Positions 16,770-25,334 of a DNA stretch of 35,869 nt are shown here, in pieces. The position numbers and the translations under genes are program-made. The notes beneath the pieces were generated by a model. It saw only the letters and a list, made by a program, of their open reading frames with translations. It did no database searches and was not told where the DNA came from. Source of the DNA: an uncultured Bacteroidales bacterium (GTDB taxonomy: Bacteria; Bacteroidota; Bacteroidia; Bacteroidales; UBA932); NCBI GenBank assembly GCA_945827785.1, contig CALZOR010000014.1:1-35869 (forward strand), in the 5' to 3' direction. Numbering within the stretch: the first letter of the stretch is position 1; each line of letters opens with the position of its first letter.

Positions 16770-18155
16770 CTACAGCAGTTTGCTGGCAATCTCCGAAAGC
16801 TCGCTCCGCTCTCCTTTCCTGAGATTGATGTGCTGGAATATCTTCTGTCCGGCCATCTTTTCTCCGAGGTGTGTAAGACCGTTTGACCATATATCCAGAT
16901 ATGGCTGGTCAATCTGGAAAATGTCTCCGGTAAACACCATCTTCGTTCCTTCGCCGGCTCTGGTGATGATGGTCTTTATTTCATGCGGAGTAAGGTTCTG
17001 GGCCTCATCCACGATGAAATAGACGTTCCCGAGGCTTCTGCCCCTGATGTAGGCTAGAGGGGAAATCACCAGTTTTCCTTCATTCAGCATTGCATCAATC
17101 TTTGAACTTTGCTTGCTTGTCGGCTTGAAGCAGTTCCTTATGACGTTGAGATTGTCCATCAAAGGCTGGATGAAAGGCGTCATCTTGCTCTTCTCATCTC
17201 CGGGCAGAAAGCCGATATCCTGATTCCCGAGGATGATTGTCGGTCTCGACAGGATGATCTGGTCATATTCCCCGGCCTGTTCCAGGGCCGCTGCAAGAGC
17301 TATGAGGGTCTTTCCGGTACCGGCTCCTCCTGTCAGCGAAACAAGTTTTGTGTTCTTGTTCAGACAGGCATCAAGAGCAAATTTCTGCTCGTCGTTGCGC
17401 GGCGCAATCCCGTAGGCATATTGTTTCTTGACAAGCACTATGGACTTCAGGTCAGAATCATATCGCGCACATACATTTCTGCTTCCGTCCGCCTGGTCCC
17501 ATTTGAATTTGTACAACCTGTTGGCCAAAGGTTCCTTCGACGTCACGGATAGCCAATCAATCTTCCCGCTTCCATAGGCAAGTTCCTGAAGCGCTCCGGT
17601 GTTCTGGCATACAGTCTCAAGGATTTCGCTGCTGGATTCCTCCACGCGGCTTTCTTCAATCTTGTCTGTAAGATAGTCCTGAGCTTCCATTCCCACTGCC
17701 TTTGCCTTCATTCTCAGGTTCACGTCTTTTGTGACCAGAGCCGTGAAACGTCCGGGATTGTTATCCCTTACCCACATTGCCGTGGACAGGATTCTGTGGT
17801 CCTGGATGTCATCCGCGAAACATCCCTTGAGCTTTTCCGGGAAAGGATGGTTCAGTTCCACTTTTATCTGTCCGAGATTCTTCCCGATGGGAACCCCGTC
17901 CCTGCCGAAAGACCTTCCCAGGGAAAGCCTGTCGAGCTCTCTCATGAAGCCCCTTGCATTATAGCTCAGGGCGTCATTGCCTTTCTTGAATTTGTCAAGT
18001 TCCTCGATTACAGCTACCGGAATCACGAGGTCATTGTCCTGAAATCTGCGTATTGACCTGTAATCATGCAGGATGATGTTGGTGTCAAGAACGAAAATCT
18101 TCGGTTTCTTGCTCCCCGGGCCCTTGTCCGGAACATTTGCATAAATCTTATTCAT
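16770..18155 (-). CDS. PIN-PhoH fusion ATPase (PhoH2/YlaK type)
   Basis: A 461-residue cytoplasmic protein with two domains. The PIN ribonuclease domain covers about 18-160, with acidic residues at Asp24 (FVLDTN), Glu51-Glu52 and TKDVNLRMKA near 142-151. The PhoH ATPase domain from about 250 has Walker A GGAGTGKT at 276-283 and Walker B FIVDEAQN at 380-387, then FTGDIFQID. PhoH2 proteins are reported to couple RNA unwinding to cleavage, which fits the fusion. The name PhoH comes from phosphate control in E. coli; nothing in this promoter region shows that here. It lies 32 bases after a PurL-like gene on the same strand and may be cotranscribed. Confidence 0.9.
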   Translation of the reverse strand: MNKIYANVPDKGPGSKKPKIFVLDTNIILHDYRSIRRFQDNDLVIPVAVIEELDKFKKGNDALSYNARGFMRELDRLSLGRSFGRDGVPIGKNLGQIKVELNHPFPEKLKGCFADDIQDHRILSTAMWVRDNNPGRFTALVTKDVNLRMKAKAVGMEAQDYLTDKIEESRVEESSSEILETVCQNTGALQELAYGSGKIDWLSVTSKEPLANRLYKFKWDQADGSRNVCARYDSDLKSIVLVKKQYAYGIAPRNDEQKFALDACLNKNTKLVSLTGGAGTGKTLIALAAALEQAGEYDQIILSRPTIILGNQDIGFLPGDEKSKMTPFIQPLMDNLNVIRNCFKPTSKQSSKIDAMLNEGKLVISPLAYIRGRSLGNVYFIVDEAQNLTPHEIKTIITRAGEGTKMVFTGDIFQIDQPYLDIWSNGLTHLGEKMAGQKIFQHINLRKGERSELSEIASKLL

Positions 18156-18187
18156 ACTGGTAACTTATTGATTATTAGTGTGAGGTA

Positions 18188-19342
18188 TCAGTCTTCGCCT
18201 TCCGAGGCCTGTTCCATCAGTGACGAGAGGATTTCCACAAGGCCGGCCTTCCCTTCGGAAGTGAATTGAACTCCCGTGGTACCCGGAGCCGGATGTCCTA
18301 CAGGGTAGTAGGCCACGTCCTGAAGCAGAAGCTGCGAGTCGAAATAATCAAAATTCTCATCTGATATTTCCAGTATCACTCCGGGGATTTCGCTGAATAG
18401 TATTCTTACAAGATCGCAGTCCTGATATGAGCTCATAACTCCGTCCCAATTGGTGACAAGGCCGTTTTGTGAAGAGAATGATTTCAGTGCGCTGGCAATT
18501 CCTCCGTCAGCTACCGTGACTCCGGATATTATGATTCCGTCCTCCACAAGCTCTCTTATAACTTCATAACAGTCAATGAAATAATCCGGATCGGATATGC
18601 CCGGTGCGACAGCACGTCCATCTCCTGTTTTTTCGGCAAGAACAGAGCCTCCAATCTTGAAGGCACATGTATCAAAAGGAATATAGACAATCCAGTCTGA
18701 ACTGCATCCGGAGGCATTTTCCCCGCAGGCACGACCGCCGTTCAGATGAGGATGTCTGCTCTCATAAGGCGAGGCCTTGAAAAGGAATGAATCTTCGGAA
18801 CTTTCCGTCTCCGATTCAGCGGCTTTCCTTTCCAGGGCGGCACTGACGACAAACCGGCTCTCGCCATTCACGGATGAACGGACCATATATTTACATATAT
18901 CCACCCCAAGGTCATACAGATAGCCGGAAACACTCTCGACGCATCTGTAGAATCCGGCCATGTTTCCGACCGGGGCCGTGTCCCATATCCATTCCAGGGC
19001 GACACCGAGGTCACCGAGCCTGAAATGCCCGTCCATCCATATCATGTCAATCAGGGCAGAGGCTGCACGAAGGCATGAAAAATGCTCAGGAGAAGCCATA
19101 TTGAACTGACGCTCAGCACCTTTAACCATGCACACGGCATCCATATATTCATGAATCTTTCCCCTGTCATAGCACACGGACCCAAGCGCAGGTTCGACAC
19201 TCTCGTCCACAACATCCGGTACATCCGCTTCAACTGCGGCATCTTCGTCGATAAGAGCTATCGGGGGAACGTCAAGACTCACTCCGTCAATTACATATTG
19301 CGAATGGAGGATTGAACTGATATCCTGAGACAGTTTTTCCAT
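18188..19342 (-). CDS. PurL-like protein: C-terminal AIR-synthase half with degenerate catalytic motif
   Basis: A 384-residue protein that I align by eye to the second half of FGAM synthase (PurL). Residues 85-170 follow the second AIRS N-domain (SALIDMIW, then a VALEWIW block like the LSANWM region, then YLYDLGVDI). Residues 215-352 follow the AIRS C-domain (FKIGGSVLAE, ELVEDGIIISG, VADGGIASAL, ILFSEIPGVILEI, VAYYPVGHP). The glutaminase domain and the first half are missing, and the PurL loop GKDS(L/M)SM is replaced by CKYMVRSS at 150-157. It is probably not an FGAM synthase; a regulatory or pseudoenzyme role is possible. It lies upstream of the PhoH gene and divergent from folC. Confidence 0.65.
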   Translation of the reverse strand: MEKLSQDISSILHSQYVIDGVSLDVPPIALIDEDAAVEADVPDVVDESVEPALGSVCYDRGKIHEYMDAVCMVKGAERQFNMASPEHFSCLRAASALIDMIWMDGHFRLGDLGVALEWIWDTAPVGNMAGFYRCVESVSGYLYDLGVDICKYMVRSSVNGESRFVVSAALERKAAESETESSEDSFLFKASPYESRHPHLNGGRACGENASGCSSDWIVYIPFDTCAFKIGGSVLAEKTGDGRAVAPGISDPDYFIDCYEVIRELVEDGIIISGVTVADGGIASALKSFSSQNGLVTNWDGVMSSYQDCDLVRILFSEIPGVILEISDENFDYFDSQLLLQDVAYYPVGHPAPGTTGVQFTSEGKAGLVEILSSLMEQASEGED

Positions 19343-19388
19343 TATTTTAATGTTTAGTCCGAAATATGAAATAGTCTGTAAATTTAAT

Positions 19389-19396
19389 TAATTTTG
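19389..19396 (+). promoter_or_regulatory. Possible -7 box for folC
   Basis: TAATTTTG fits TAnnTTTG and lies 27 bases before the folC ATG at 19424; GAGGAG at 19412-19417 is a plausible ribosome site. I see no -33 element. The 81-base gap between the divergent PurL-like gene and folC holds no other recognisable site. Confidence 0.4.
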
Positions 19397-19423
19397 CGCT
19401 CCAAACAAATCGAGGAGCCAATA

Positions 19424-20869
19424 ATGCACAATAATTTTTCAGAAACAGCATATCAGGAAATGCTTCAGAAGCTTTTCCACCGATTCCCTTCATTTCAGAA
19501 AGCCGGCGCATCGGCATACAAGCCCGGGATAGCCAACATGGAATTCTTCGACCAGCTTGCCGGCCATCCGCATCGCGCATACAAGATCATCCATGTTGCC
19601 GGGACGAACGGAAAGGGTTCGGTTTCGAATATGCTCGCCAGTGTGCTCGGGGCTGCGGGGCTCAGGACCGGGCTTTATACCTCGCCTCATATCCTTGACT
19701 TCAGGGAGAGAATGAGGCTCATTTCCCCAGATGGCTCAATTGAATATGTATCAAAGGAATATGTCTGGGATTTCGTGCATAGGTGGGGAGAGACATTTGA
19801 CCATCTGGACCTTTCCTTCTTTGAGATAACTACGATGATGGCCCTGTGCTGGTTTGCAGATATGAAGGTTGATGCGCTCGTGCTTGAAACCGGTCTGGGG
19901 GGCCGCCTGGACAGTACCAATATCGTGACCCCGGTATTGAGCGTGATTACAAACATCGGTCTTGACCATTGTGACCTTCTGGGCGGAACCCTTGAGGAAA
20001 TAGCTTTTGAGAAAGCCGGAATCATCAAACCCGGAGTCCGGGTTGTGGTAGGGGAGAGTAATGACCTGACCGACCCTGTCTTTGAACGCAAAGTGCTCTA
20101 TACCAATCTTCCTGAACCTATGTTCATGGGAGACAGATCCCGGATTATGTCCTTTCTGACCTTTGCTGACAAATCTGTTCCTCATCTTTGGGACAGACAT
20201 GATGAAATCCTCAGGAAAATGGACCTTCAGGGAATTTATCAGAAAAAGAATCTGAGGACGGTCCTTGCTGCACTGGATACTCTCCGGATGGACGGAAATT
20301 TTGCAGGCTGCGATTTTTCAGATGAGAAAACGGCAGAGGCGATAATCCACACGGCCGAGAGGATGGACTTCCATGGGAGGTGGGAGAAACTTTCCGATTC
20401 CCCATACATCATCTGCGACATCGGGCACAATGAGCATGGACTGAAATACAATTTTGCACAGTTGAAATCAATGACTGACAGCGGTGAGTTTTCCGACCTA
20501 ATAATCGTTTACGGGTCGGTTGCCGACAAGGACGTGGATGCCGTCATGCACCTTCTTCCGTCCGGGGCCCGCTATATTTTCACTAATGCCTCCACCACCC
20601 GTGCCCTTCCAGGTGAAAAGGTCCTTGAGAAATATCTTGCTTCATGCAAAAATGAAAACACCGCTCCGGGAGTCGCCGAGGTGGCTGAAAACGTTCCTGA
20701 AGCGGTGCTTAGGGCTTTGGACCTTTGTGAGTCGATTGTAGCGGAAAATCCTCATGCAAAGCCACTTATATATATTGGTGGCAGCACATACGTGGTTTCC
20801 GAAGCGGTGGAGTTTATCTCTCGTACTCAACTCTTGCGCGGACGTCAACAAGAGTCTCGACATATTTGA
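19424..20869 (+). CDS. folC: Folylpolyglutamate synthase / dihydrofolate synthase
   Basis: The start is the ATG at 19424 behind GAGGAG. The 481-residue enzyme has the ATP loop HVAGTNGKGSVS (57-68), YTSPHILDFRERM, the ETGLGGRLDSTN block, and TNIGLDHCDLLGGTLEEIAFEKAGI. The C-terminal ligase domain has CDIGHNEHG and VYGSVADKD. FolC adds glutamates to folates, and often also makes dihydrofolate from dihydropteroate. The conserved fold ends near GGSTYVVSEAV; the last 18 or so residues are encoded antisense to the Dabb gene that converges on it, so they look like a run-on past the ancestral stop. Confidence 0.95.
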   Translation: MHNNFSETAYQEMLQKLFHRFPSFQKAGASAYKPGIANMEFFDQLAGHPHRAYKIIHVAGTNGKGSVSNMLASVLGAAGLRTGLYTSPHILDFRERMRLISPDGSIEYVSKEYVWDFVHRWGETFDHLDLSFFEITTMMALCWFADMKVDALVLETGLGGRLDSTNIVTPVLSVITNIGLDHCDLLGGTLEEIAFEKAGIIKPGVRVVVGESNDLTDPVFERKVLYTNLPEPMFMGDRSRIMSFLTFADKSVPHLWDRHDEILRKMDLQGIYQKKNLRTVLAALDTLRMDGNFAGCDFSDEKTAEAIIHTAERMDFHGRWEKLSDSPYIICDIGHNEHGLKYNFAQLKSMTDSGEFSDLIIVYGSVADKDVDAVMHLLPSGARYIFTNASTTRALPGEKVLEKYLASCKNENTAPGVAEVAENVPEAVLRALDLCESIVAENPHAKPLIYIGGSTYVVSEAVEFISRTQLLRGRQQESRHI

Positions 20870-21113
20870 TCACATTGTCCCTCATGGAATCGGCCTTATA
20901 GTCTGCGAGGGCTTTCCAATCCTCGAAGTCTGCAATCATTATTGCATCGTATGAGGTGGCAGAATCATCGCGGTTGATGCCCACTTCAATGTTTTTCAGG
21001 CCAGGAACCAGTCCCATGAGGGACTCGTACTTTTCCTTGACATCTTCACCAATCTCCTTCGGACTCTTGCCATCTGATGGCTTGAATTTCCACATAACCG
21101 TGTAACGTACCAT
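20814..21113 (-). CDS. Dabb-family (stress-responsive alpha/beta barrel) protein
   Basis: A 99-residue protein matching the dimeric alpha/beta barrel family: it opens MVRYTVMWKFKP, has VPGLKNIEVGIN in the middle strand, ADFEDWKALADYKAD, and ends with a long helix and VRARVEYER. Members are small cytoplasmic proteins with varied or unknown roles; some act as polyketide cyclases and others are induced by stress. No catalytic residue can be named. Its last 56 bases overlap the end of folC tail to tail. It is a single gene with no clear promoter box in the 126-base gap upstream, which it shares with the divergent flippase operon. Confidence 0.8.
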   Translation of the reverse strand: MVRYTVMWKFKPSDGKSPKEIGEDVKEKYESLMGLVPGLKNIEVGINRDDSATSYDAIMIADFEDWKALADYKADSMRDNVIKYVETLVDVRARVEYER

Positions 21114-21226
21114 AATTTATTAGTCTATAAGTGTTTTAATACATACTTGAACTGCTTTCGCGGCCAATTGTCTGCTAATTTAGAAAAATATTTGTTTCCT
21201 TCAAAGATTTGTTCACTTTTATGTGC

Positions 21227-21234
21227 TATTTTTG
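21227..21234 (+). promoter_or_regulatory. -7 box of the surface-glycan operon
   Basis: TATTTTTG matches TAnnTTTG and is followed by only CATTT before the ATG at 21240, so the flippase mRNA would be leaderless or nearly so. TTTG at 21208-21211 is upstream, but with a spacer of 15 bases rather than the usual 19 or so. Confidence 0.5.
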
Positions 21235-21239
21235 CATTT

Positions 21240-22766
21240 ATGGAACGTGAAACCACACATATCAGTGACGACAACCGTCGTATTGCCCGCAACACTGTCA
21301 TGCTTTACTGCAGGATGCTCCTGCTGCTTGTCATCGGGCTTTACACTTCCCGTGTAGTTCTCCGTCAGCTTGGCGTTGATGATTATGGAGTATATAATGT
21401 GGTGGGAGGAGTAGTAACCATGTTTACGGTCGTCACCGGATCCGTCACACAGGCAATCGTCCGTTTCCTGACTGTCGCTATCGGTAAGAAGGACAGTCTT
21501 CAGGTCAGGAAGGTTTTTTCAGCAAGCATAATAATTCAGATCATCCTTGCCGGAATCATAGTGCTGCTTGTTGAGACCGTCGGTCTGTGGTTCCTTCACA
21601 CTTATATGAATATTCCTCCCGGAAGGATGCATGCAGCAGGGATTGTGCTTCAGTGCTCAACAGCGATTCTTGTCCTGAACATGCTTTCCATTCCTTACAA
21701 CGCCTGTATTACGGCCCACGAAAATATGTCGGTATTTGCAGGAATCAGTGTGCTTGAAGGTGCTCTGAAGCTCTTGCTTGCGCTTCTGCTCAGCCTTTCC
21801 GCCTTTGACAAACTGGTCACTTATGCCGCTCTGATGGTTGCAGTTGCACTCATCATAAGAATTTGTTATGCTTCATATTGCAGAAGGCACTACAGCCATG
21901 TCGTCAGTTTTGAGCGTCCTGACAAAGCCCTTTTCAAGAATATGTTTTCGTTCTCAGGATGGAACTTTCTTGGAAGCGGAACTTATCTCGTCAACACCCA
22001 CGGCATAAACCTTCTTTCAAACCTCTTTTTCGGCGTTGCCGTCAATGCTGCAAGAGGCGTCGCCGCCCAGGTGGAAAGCATTGTAAAACAATTCGTTTCC
22101 AATTTTCTCACGGCAATCAATCCCCAGATTACAAAATCTTATGCCTGCGGGGATTCCGAAAAGAGTTTCACCCTTGTGCTCAAGGGTTCCAAATTCACTT
22201 TCGGAGTAATCTGGTTTTGTACCCTTCCGGTTATATTTGAGGCTGAAACCATACTTGGATTATGGCTTGTGAATCCTCCGGAGGGTGCAGCCCTGTTCCT
22301 GCGGCTCACCCTCATCGGACTGCTTGCCGATATGTTTACTAATCCGCTCCTCACCTTGACTCTCGCAACAGGAAAAATCAGGTCCTACTATCTGATTACC
22401 AGCATAATATCTCTGATGGCCTTCCCATTGTCATGGATATTGTTCCGCATGGGATTCCCCGCATGGACCTCGTATCTTGTCTTTATCGTTGTTTATGTGG
22501 GTGTGGATGTCGCCAGAATCATAATCTGCAATCGCCTGTGTGGTTTCCCGGTGAAGAGTTTCATTTCTCTTGCCGGCTCTGCTGCCGCCGTTGCCGCCAT
22601 TTCCTTATTTTTTGCTGCCGCAATATGGTACTCTCTTGATGCTGGTTGGATGCGTTTCGTACTGACAATTGCCGTCGGAACAGTTGCAAGCCTTGTTTTT
22701 TCATGGCTGTTGCTGCTTACCCCGGGTGAAAAATCATTCATTAAATCGAAATTGCCATGTCGTTGA
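21240..22766 (+). CDS. Wzx-like polysaccharide flippase
   Basis: The ATG at 21240 (MERETTHISDD) is preferred over an upstream extension to 21147, which would include the promoter box. The 508-residue protein is almost wholly hydrophobic with about 12-14 predicted membrane helices, and resembles the MOP-superfamily flippases of O-antigen or capsule clusters (NTVMLYCRMLLLL, TSRVVLRQLGVDDYGVYNVVGG). It would move lipid-linked glycan units across the inner membrane. It is followed, with a 10-base overlap, by an ATP-grasp gene and two glycosyltransferases. I see no polymerase gene here, so the product may be a short glycan or the rest lies elsewhere. Confidence 0.88.
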   Translation: MERETTHISDDNRRIARNTVMLYCRMLLLLVIGLYTSRVVLRQLGVDDYGVYNVVGGVVTMFTVVTGSVTQAIVRFLTVAIGKKDSLQVRKVFSASIIIQIILAGIIVLLVETVGLWFLHTYMNIPPGRMHAAGIVLQCSTAILVLNMLSIPYNACITAHENMSVFAGISVLEGALKLLLALLLSLSAFDKLVTYAALMVAVALIIRICYASYCRRHYSHVVSFERPDKALFKNMFSFSGWNFLGSGTYLVNTHGINLLSNLFFGVAVNAARGVAAQVESIVKQFVSNFLTAINPQITKSYACGDSEKSFTLVLKGSKFTFGVIWFCTLPVIFEAETILGLWLVNPPEGAALFLRLTLIGLLADMFTNPLLTLTLATGKIRSYYLITSIISLMAFPLSWILFRMGFPAWTSYLVFIVVYVGVDVARIIICNRLCGFPVKSFISLAGSAAAVAAISLFFAAAIWYSLDAGWMRFVLTIAVGTVASLVFSWLLLLTPGEKSFIKSKLPCR

Positions 22767-23650
22767 AATCAAAGATGCTGATGATACTTGCTTCCCCTGC
22801 AGGGCGCATTCTTCCCGACAGACTGTATCTGAAGGTTAAGTACAGGCTGCTTATGGGGCACAGGCTGAATCTGGATTCGCCCAAGGCATTCACCGAACAG
22901 CTTCAATGGCTCAAGTTGAATGACCGGAATCCTCTGTATCACAGTCTTGTGGACAAGTTTCAGGTGAAGGAGTACGTCCGTCAGGCCATCGGGGACCAGT
23001 ATGTCGTCCCTATCCTTGGAAAATGGGACAGGGCTGAGGATATCGACTGGGATGCCCTTCCAGATAAATTCGTGATAAAATGCACGCATGACAGCGGGAG
23101 CACCATCGTATGTCGTGACAGGTCATCCTTCGATTATGCGGATGCCTGCAGGAAGCTTTCAGAGGCCATGAAGCATGATTATTCCTGGAGGGACAGGGAA
23201 TGGGCATACAGGGGATTGAAACCCAGGATTATAGCTGAGGAGTATCTCGGGGATGATGTTCCTGATTACAAGTTTTTCTGTTTTGGCGGCAAGCCTGAAT
23301 TCATGTTTGTCGCTTCCGACAGGGGAGTGGAAGGCGAGGAAGTGAAATTCGATTTCTTCTCCATGGATGGGGAACATCTTCCTGTATTAAATGGCCATCC
23401 GAATGCTTCCAGACCTCCGGAACTGCCTTCAATGTTCGGCCGGATGGCAGAACTTGCTTCGAAATTGTCCGCAGGTATCCCTCATGTCAGAGTGGATTTC
23501 TATCAATGTTCGGACCGGATATATTTCGGTGAGTTCACTTTCTATCATTTTTCTGGACTGGTTCCTTTTTCTCCTCGGTCAACTGATTTCCTATTCGGCA
23601 GCTATCTTGACACAGACAAGGTCCGCAACGGAGGCTATATAATTGACTGA
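22757..23650 (+). CDS. TupA-like ATP-grasp protein of a glycan cluster
   Basis: A 297-residue soluble protein resembling the ATP-grasp fold proteins annotated as TupA-like or glycosyltransferase-associated. It has PKAFTEQLQWLKL near the start, VIKCTHDSGS at 106-115, AEEYL at 160-164, DYKFFCFGGKP at 170-180, and near the end RVDFYQ and GEFTFYHFSG. ATP-grasp enzymes make amide or related bonds with carboxylates; in this family the role in polysaccharide clusters is thought to be decoration with amino acids or similar groups. Its start overlaps the flippase stop by 10 bases, so the two are translationally coupled. The substrate cannot be deduced. Confidence 0.82.
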   Translation: MSLKSKMLMILASPAGRILPDRLYLKVKYRLLMGHRLNLDSPKAFTEQLQWLKLNDRNPLYHSLVDKFQVKEYVRQAIGDQYVVPILGKWDRAEDIDWDALPDKFVIKCTHDSGSTIVCRDRSSFDYADACRKLSEAMKHDYSWRDREWAYRGLKPRIIAEEYLGDDVPDYKFFCFGGKPEFMFVASDRGVEGEEVKFDFFSMDGEHLPVLNGHPNASRPPELPSMFGRMAELASKLSAGIPHVRVDFYQCSDRIYFGEFTFYHFSGLVPFSPRSTDFLFGSYLDTDKVRNGGYIID

Positions 23651-23651
23651 T

Positions 23652-25334
23652 ATGGATAAGATAATTATATATACCTGTATTACAGGAGGTTATGACTCAT
23701 TACCCGAGCCTGTGACTGTTCCTGCAGATTTCCATTTTGTATGCTTTGCGTCTTCTCCGGAGAGTTTCAAAAGCACCTCATGGGAGTTGAGACCGCTTCC
23801 GTCATCGGCAAAGGGAGGGAATAAGCAGAAATCAAGATATCCGAAATTTCTTCCTCATGAGTTTTTCCCCGATTGCCGCTACAGCCTCTGGATGGATGCC
23901 AACATTCGTATCTCGGATGCTGCTTTTTTTGATATAATCAGGGACAAAGTCAGACAGGGAGTGCGATTCGCGGCCATCCGCCATCCTTTGCGGGATGACG
24001 TCTATCAGGAGGCGGAAGAATGTATCCGGATTGGCAGGGCTGCAGCGGAAGACATGAAAAAGGTCTGTTCCTTCCTTAAGTCAGAGGCTTATCCTGAACA
24101 TTCCGGCATGACTGAAAACAATATCATACTCAGGGAACATAATGATCCTGAGGTGGTTGCATCGGATATCCAATGGAAGGAATTGTTTGACCGCTTCCCG
24201 TTCAGGGACCAGCTTCTATTCGGCTATTGTCTTAAAAGTCATGGCATAGAGCCTGAGTTTATTCTGGATGGAGGAACAAATTCGAGGAATTGTGGCTGTC
24301 TGGAATATCGTGTCCATCCTCGCAAAAGCTACAAAATCGTTCGTCTCGCAAAGGAGGCACTGTATCGTGCAAAAGCCGGAAATTTTCGCAGATGGCTCGC
24401 TCTTCAACCTGATTTTCAGCAACTTGCAATTGTTATCCCGGCGTACAGAAGTCTGTTCCTCAGGCAGACTCTGGAAAGCATTGCCAGCCAGACGGACCAA
24501 AGATTCAGAGTATATGTCGGAGATGATGCTTCACCGGAAGACTTGCGGAGCATCTGTGAAGAGTTCAAGGATAGGATTGACCTGAAATATAAGAGGTTTG
24601 ACGAAAATCTTGGAAGTATCTCCCTCACTGCACAGTGGAAACGTTGCGTTGAACTTTCACATGAACCATGGGTATGGCTTTTCTCTGATGATGATATCAT
24701 GGCCTCAGACTGTGTCCGTGCATTTCAGGCTGAGCCGAAAAGCGGTTGCAACCTGCTCAGATTCAATGTAAATGTAATAGACTCCGAGGGCAGGGTGACT
24801 GAAAGATGCAATTTCCCCGGAAGGCTTTCTGCCAGGAAATTTGCAACGGGGCGTTTCCGGGGGAATATCCGTTCATATGCTGTCGAATATGTATTCAGGA
24901 GATCGGCATTAGAGTCTTCGGGAGGATTTGTGGACTTCGACCTTGCATGGCACTCGGATGATGCGACCTGGATCAGGCTTTCCCGCAAGGGAGGAATCAG
25001 GACAATTTCTTCTGCAAGGGTATCCTGGAGGCGAAGCGGAAGCAATATCACCAGCCAGGTTTCCGCTGACATTGCAATCCGCAAACTGAATGCTTCGCTT
25101 GAATATTTCCTCTGGCTTAAGTCGCAGAAAATGAGAGGGATACACGGAAGGACGACATGGTTTGTCACATCTCTGTTCCATTTCAGAAACGCCATCGGAC
25201 TGAAGGCGGTTTCCGATTTCATGAAGTTATATGCCCGGGAGTGGGGTGGAAGGCCGTGCCTTCTTTTTGAACGTGTTTATTTTGTATTGAAATCCAGGAA
25301 ACGTAATGAAAATATTCATCTATCCGACTTATGA
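23652..25334 (+). CDS. Two-domain glycosyltransferase: DUF616 (TOD1/MUCI70-like) fused to GT2
   Basis: The ATG at 23652, one base after the ATP-grasp stop, gives 560 residues. Residues 1-235 match the DUF616 glycosyltransferase type: IIIYTCITGGYD, then YPKFLPHEFF, a DxN-like LWMDANI at 79-85, AAIRHPLRDDVYQEAEECI, and FPFRDQLLFG. From about 256 a GT2 domain follows: LAIVIPAYRS, YVGDDAS at 288-294, and the metal-site FSDDD at 344-348. A basic stretch joins the two. The protein could add two consecutive sugars to one acceptor. Donor and acceptor are unknown. The next gene starts 29 bases before this one ends. Confidence 0.82.
   Translation: MDKIIIYTCITGGYDSLPEPVTVPADFHFVCFASSPESFKSTSWELRPLPSSAKGGNKQKSRYPKFLPHEFFPDCRYSLWMDANIRISDAAFFDIIRDKVRQGVRFAAIRHPLRDDVYQEAEECIRIGRAAAEDMKKVCSFLKSEAYPEHSGMTENNIILREHNDPEVVASDIQWKELFDRFPFRDQLLFGYCLKSHGIEPEFILDGGTNSRNCGCLEYRVHPRKSYKIVRLAKEALYRAKAGNFRRWLALQPDFQQLAIVIPAYRSLFLRQTLESIASQTDQRFRVYVGDDASPEDLRSICEEFKDRIDLKYKRFDENLGSISLTAQWKRCVELSHEPWVWLFSDDDIMASDCVRAFQAEPKSGCNLLRFNVNVIDSEGRVTERCNFPGRLSARKFATGRFRGNIRSYAVEYVFRRSALESSGGFVDFDLAWHSDDATWIRLSRKGGIRTISSARVSWRRSGSNITSQVSADIAIRKLNASLEYFLWLKSQKMRGIHGRTTWFVTSLFHFRNAIGLKAVSDFMKLYAREWGGRPCLLFERVYFVLKSRKRNENIHLSDL

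Noticed and set aside
16770..18155. PhoH as part of the phosphate regulon seen at 11955-11998
   Set aside because: I found no 11-base TGTTAA repeats upstream of this gene or of the PurL-like gene; the shared name alone is not evidence.
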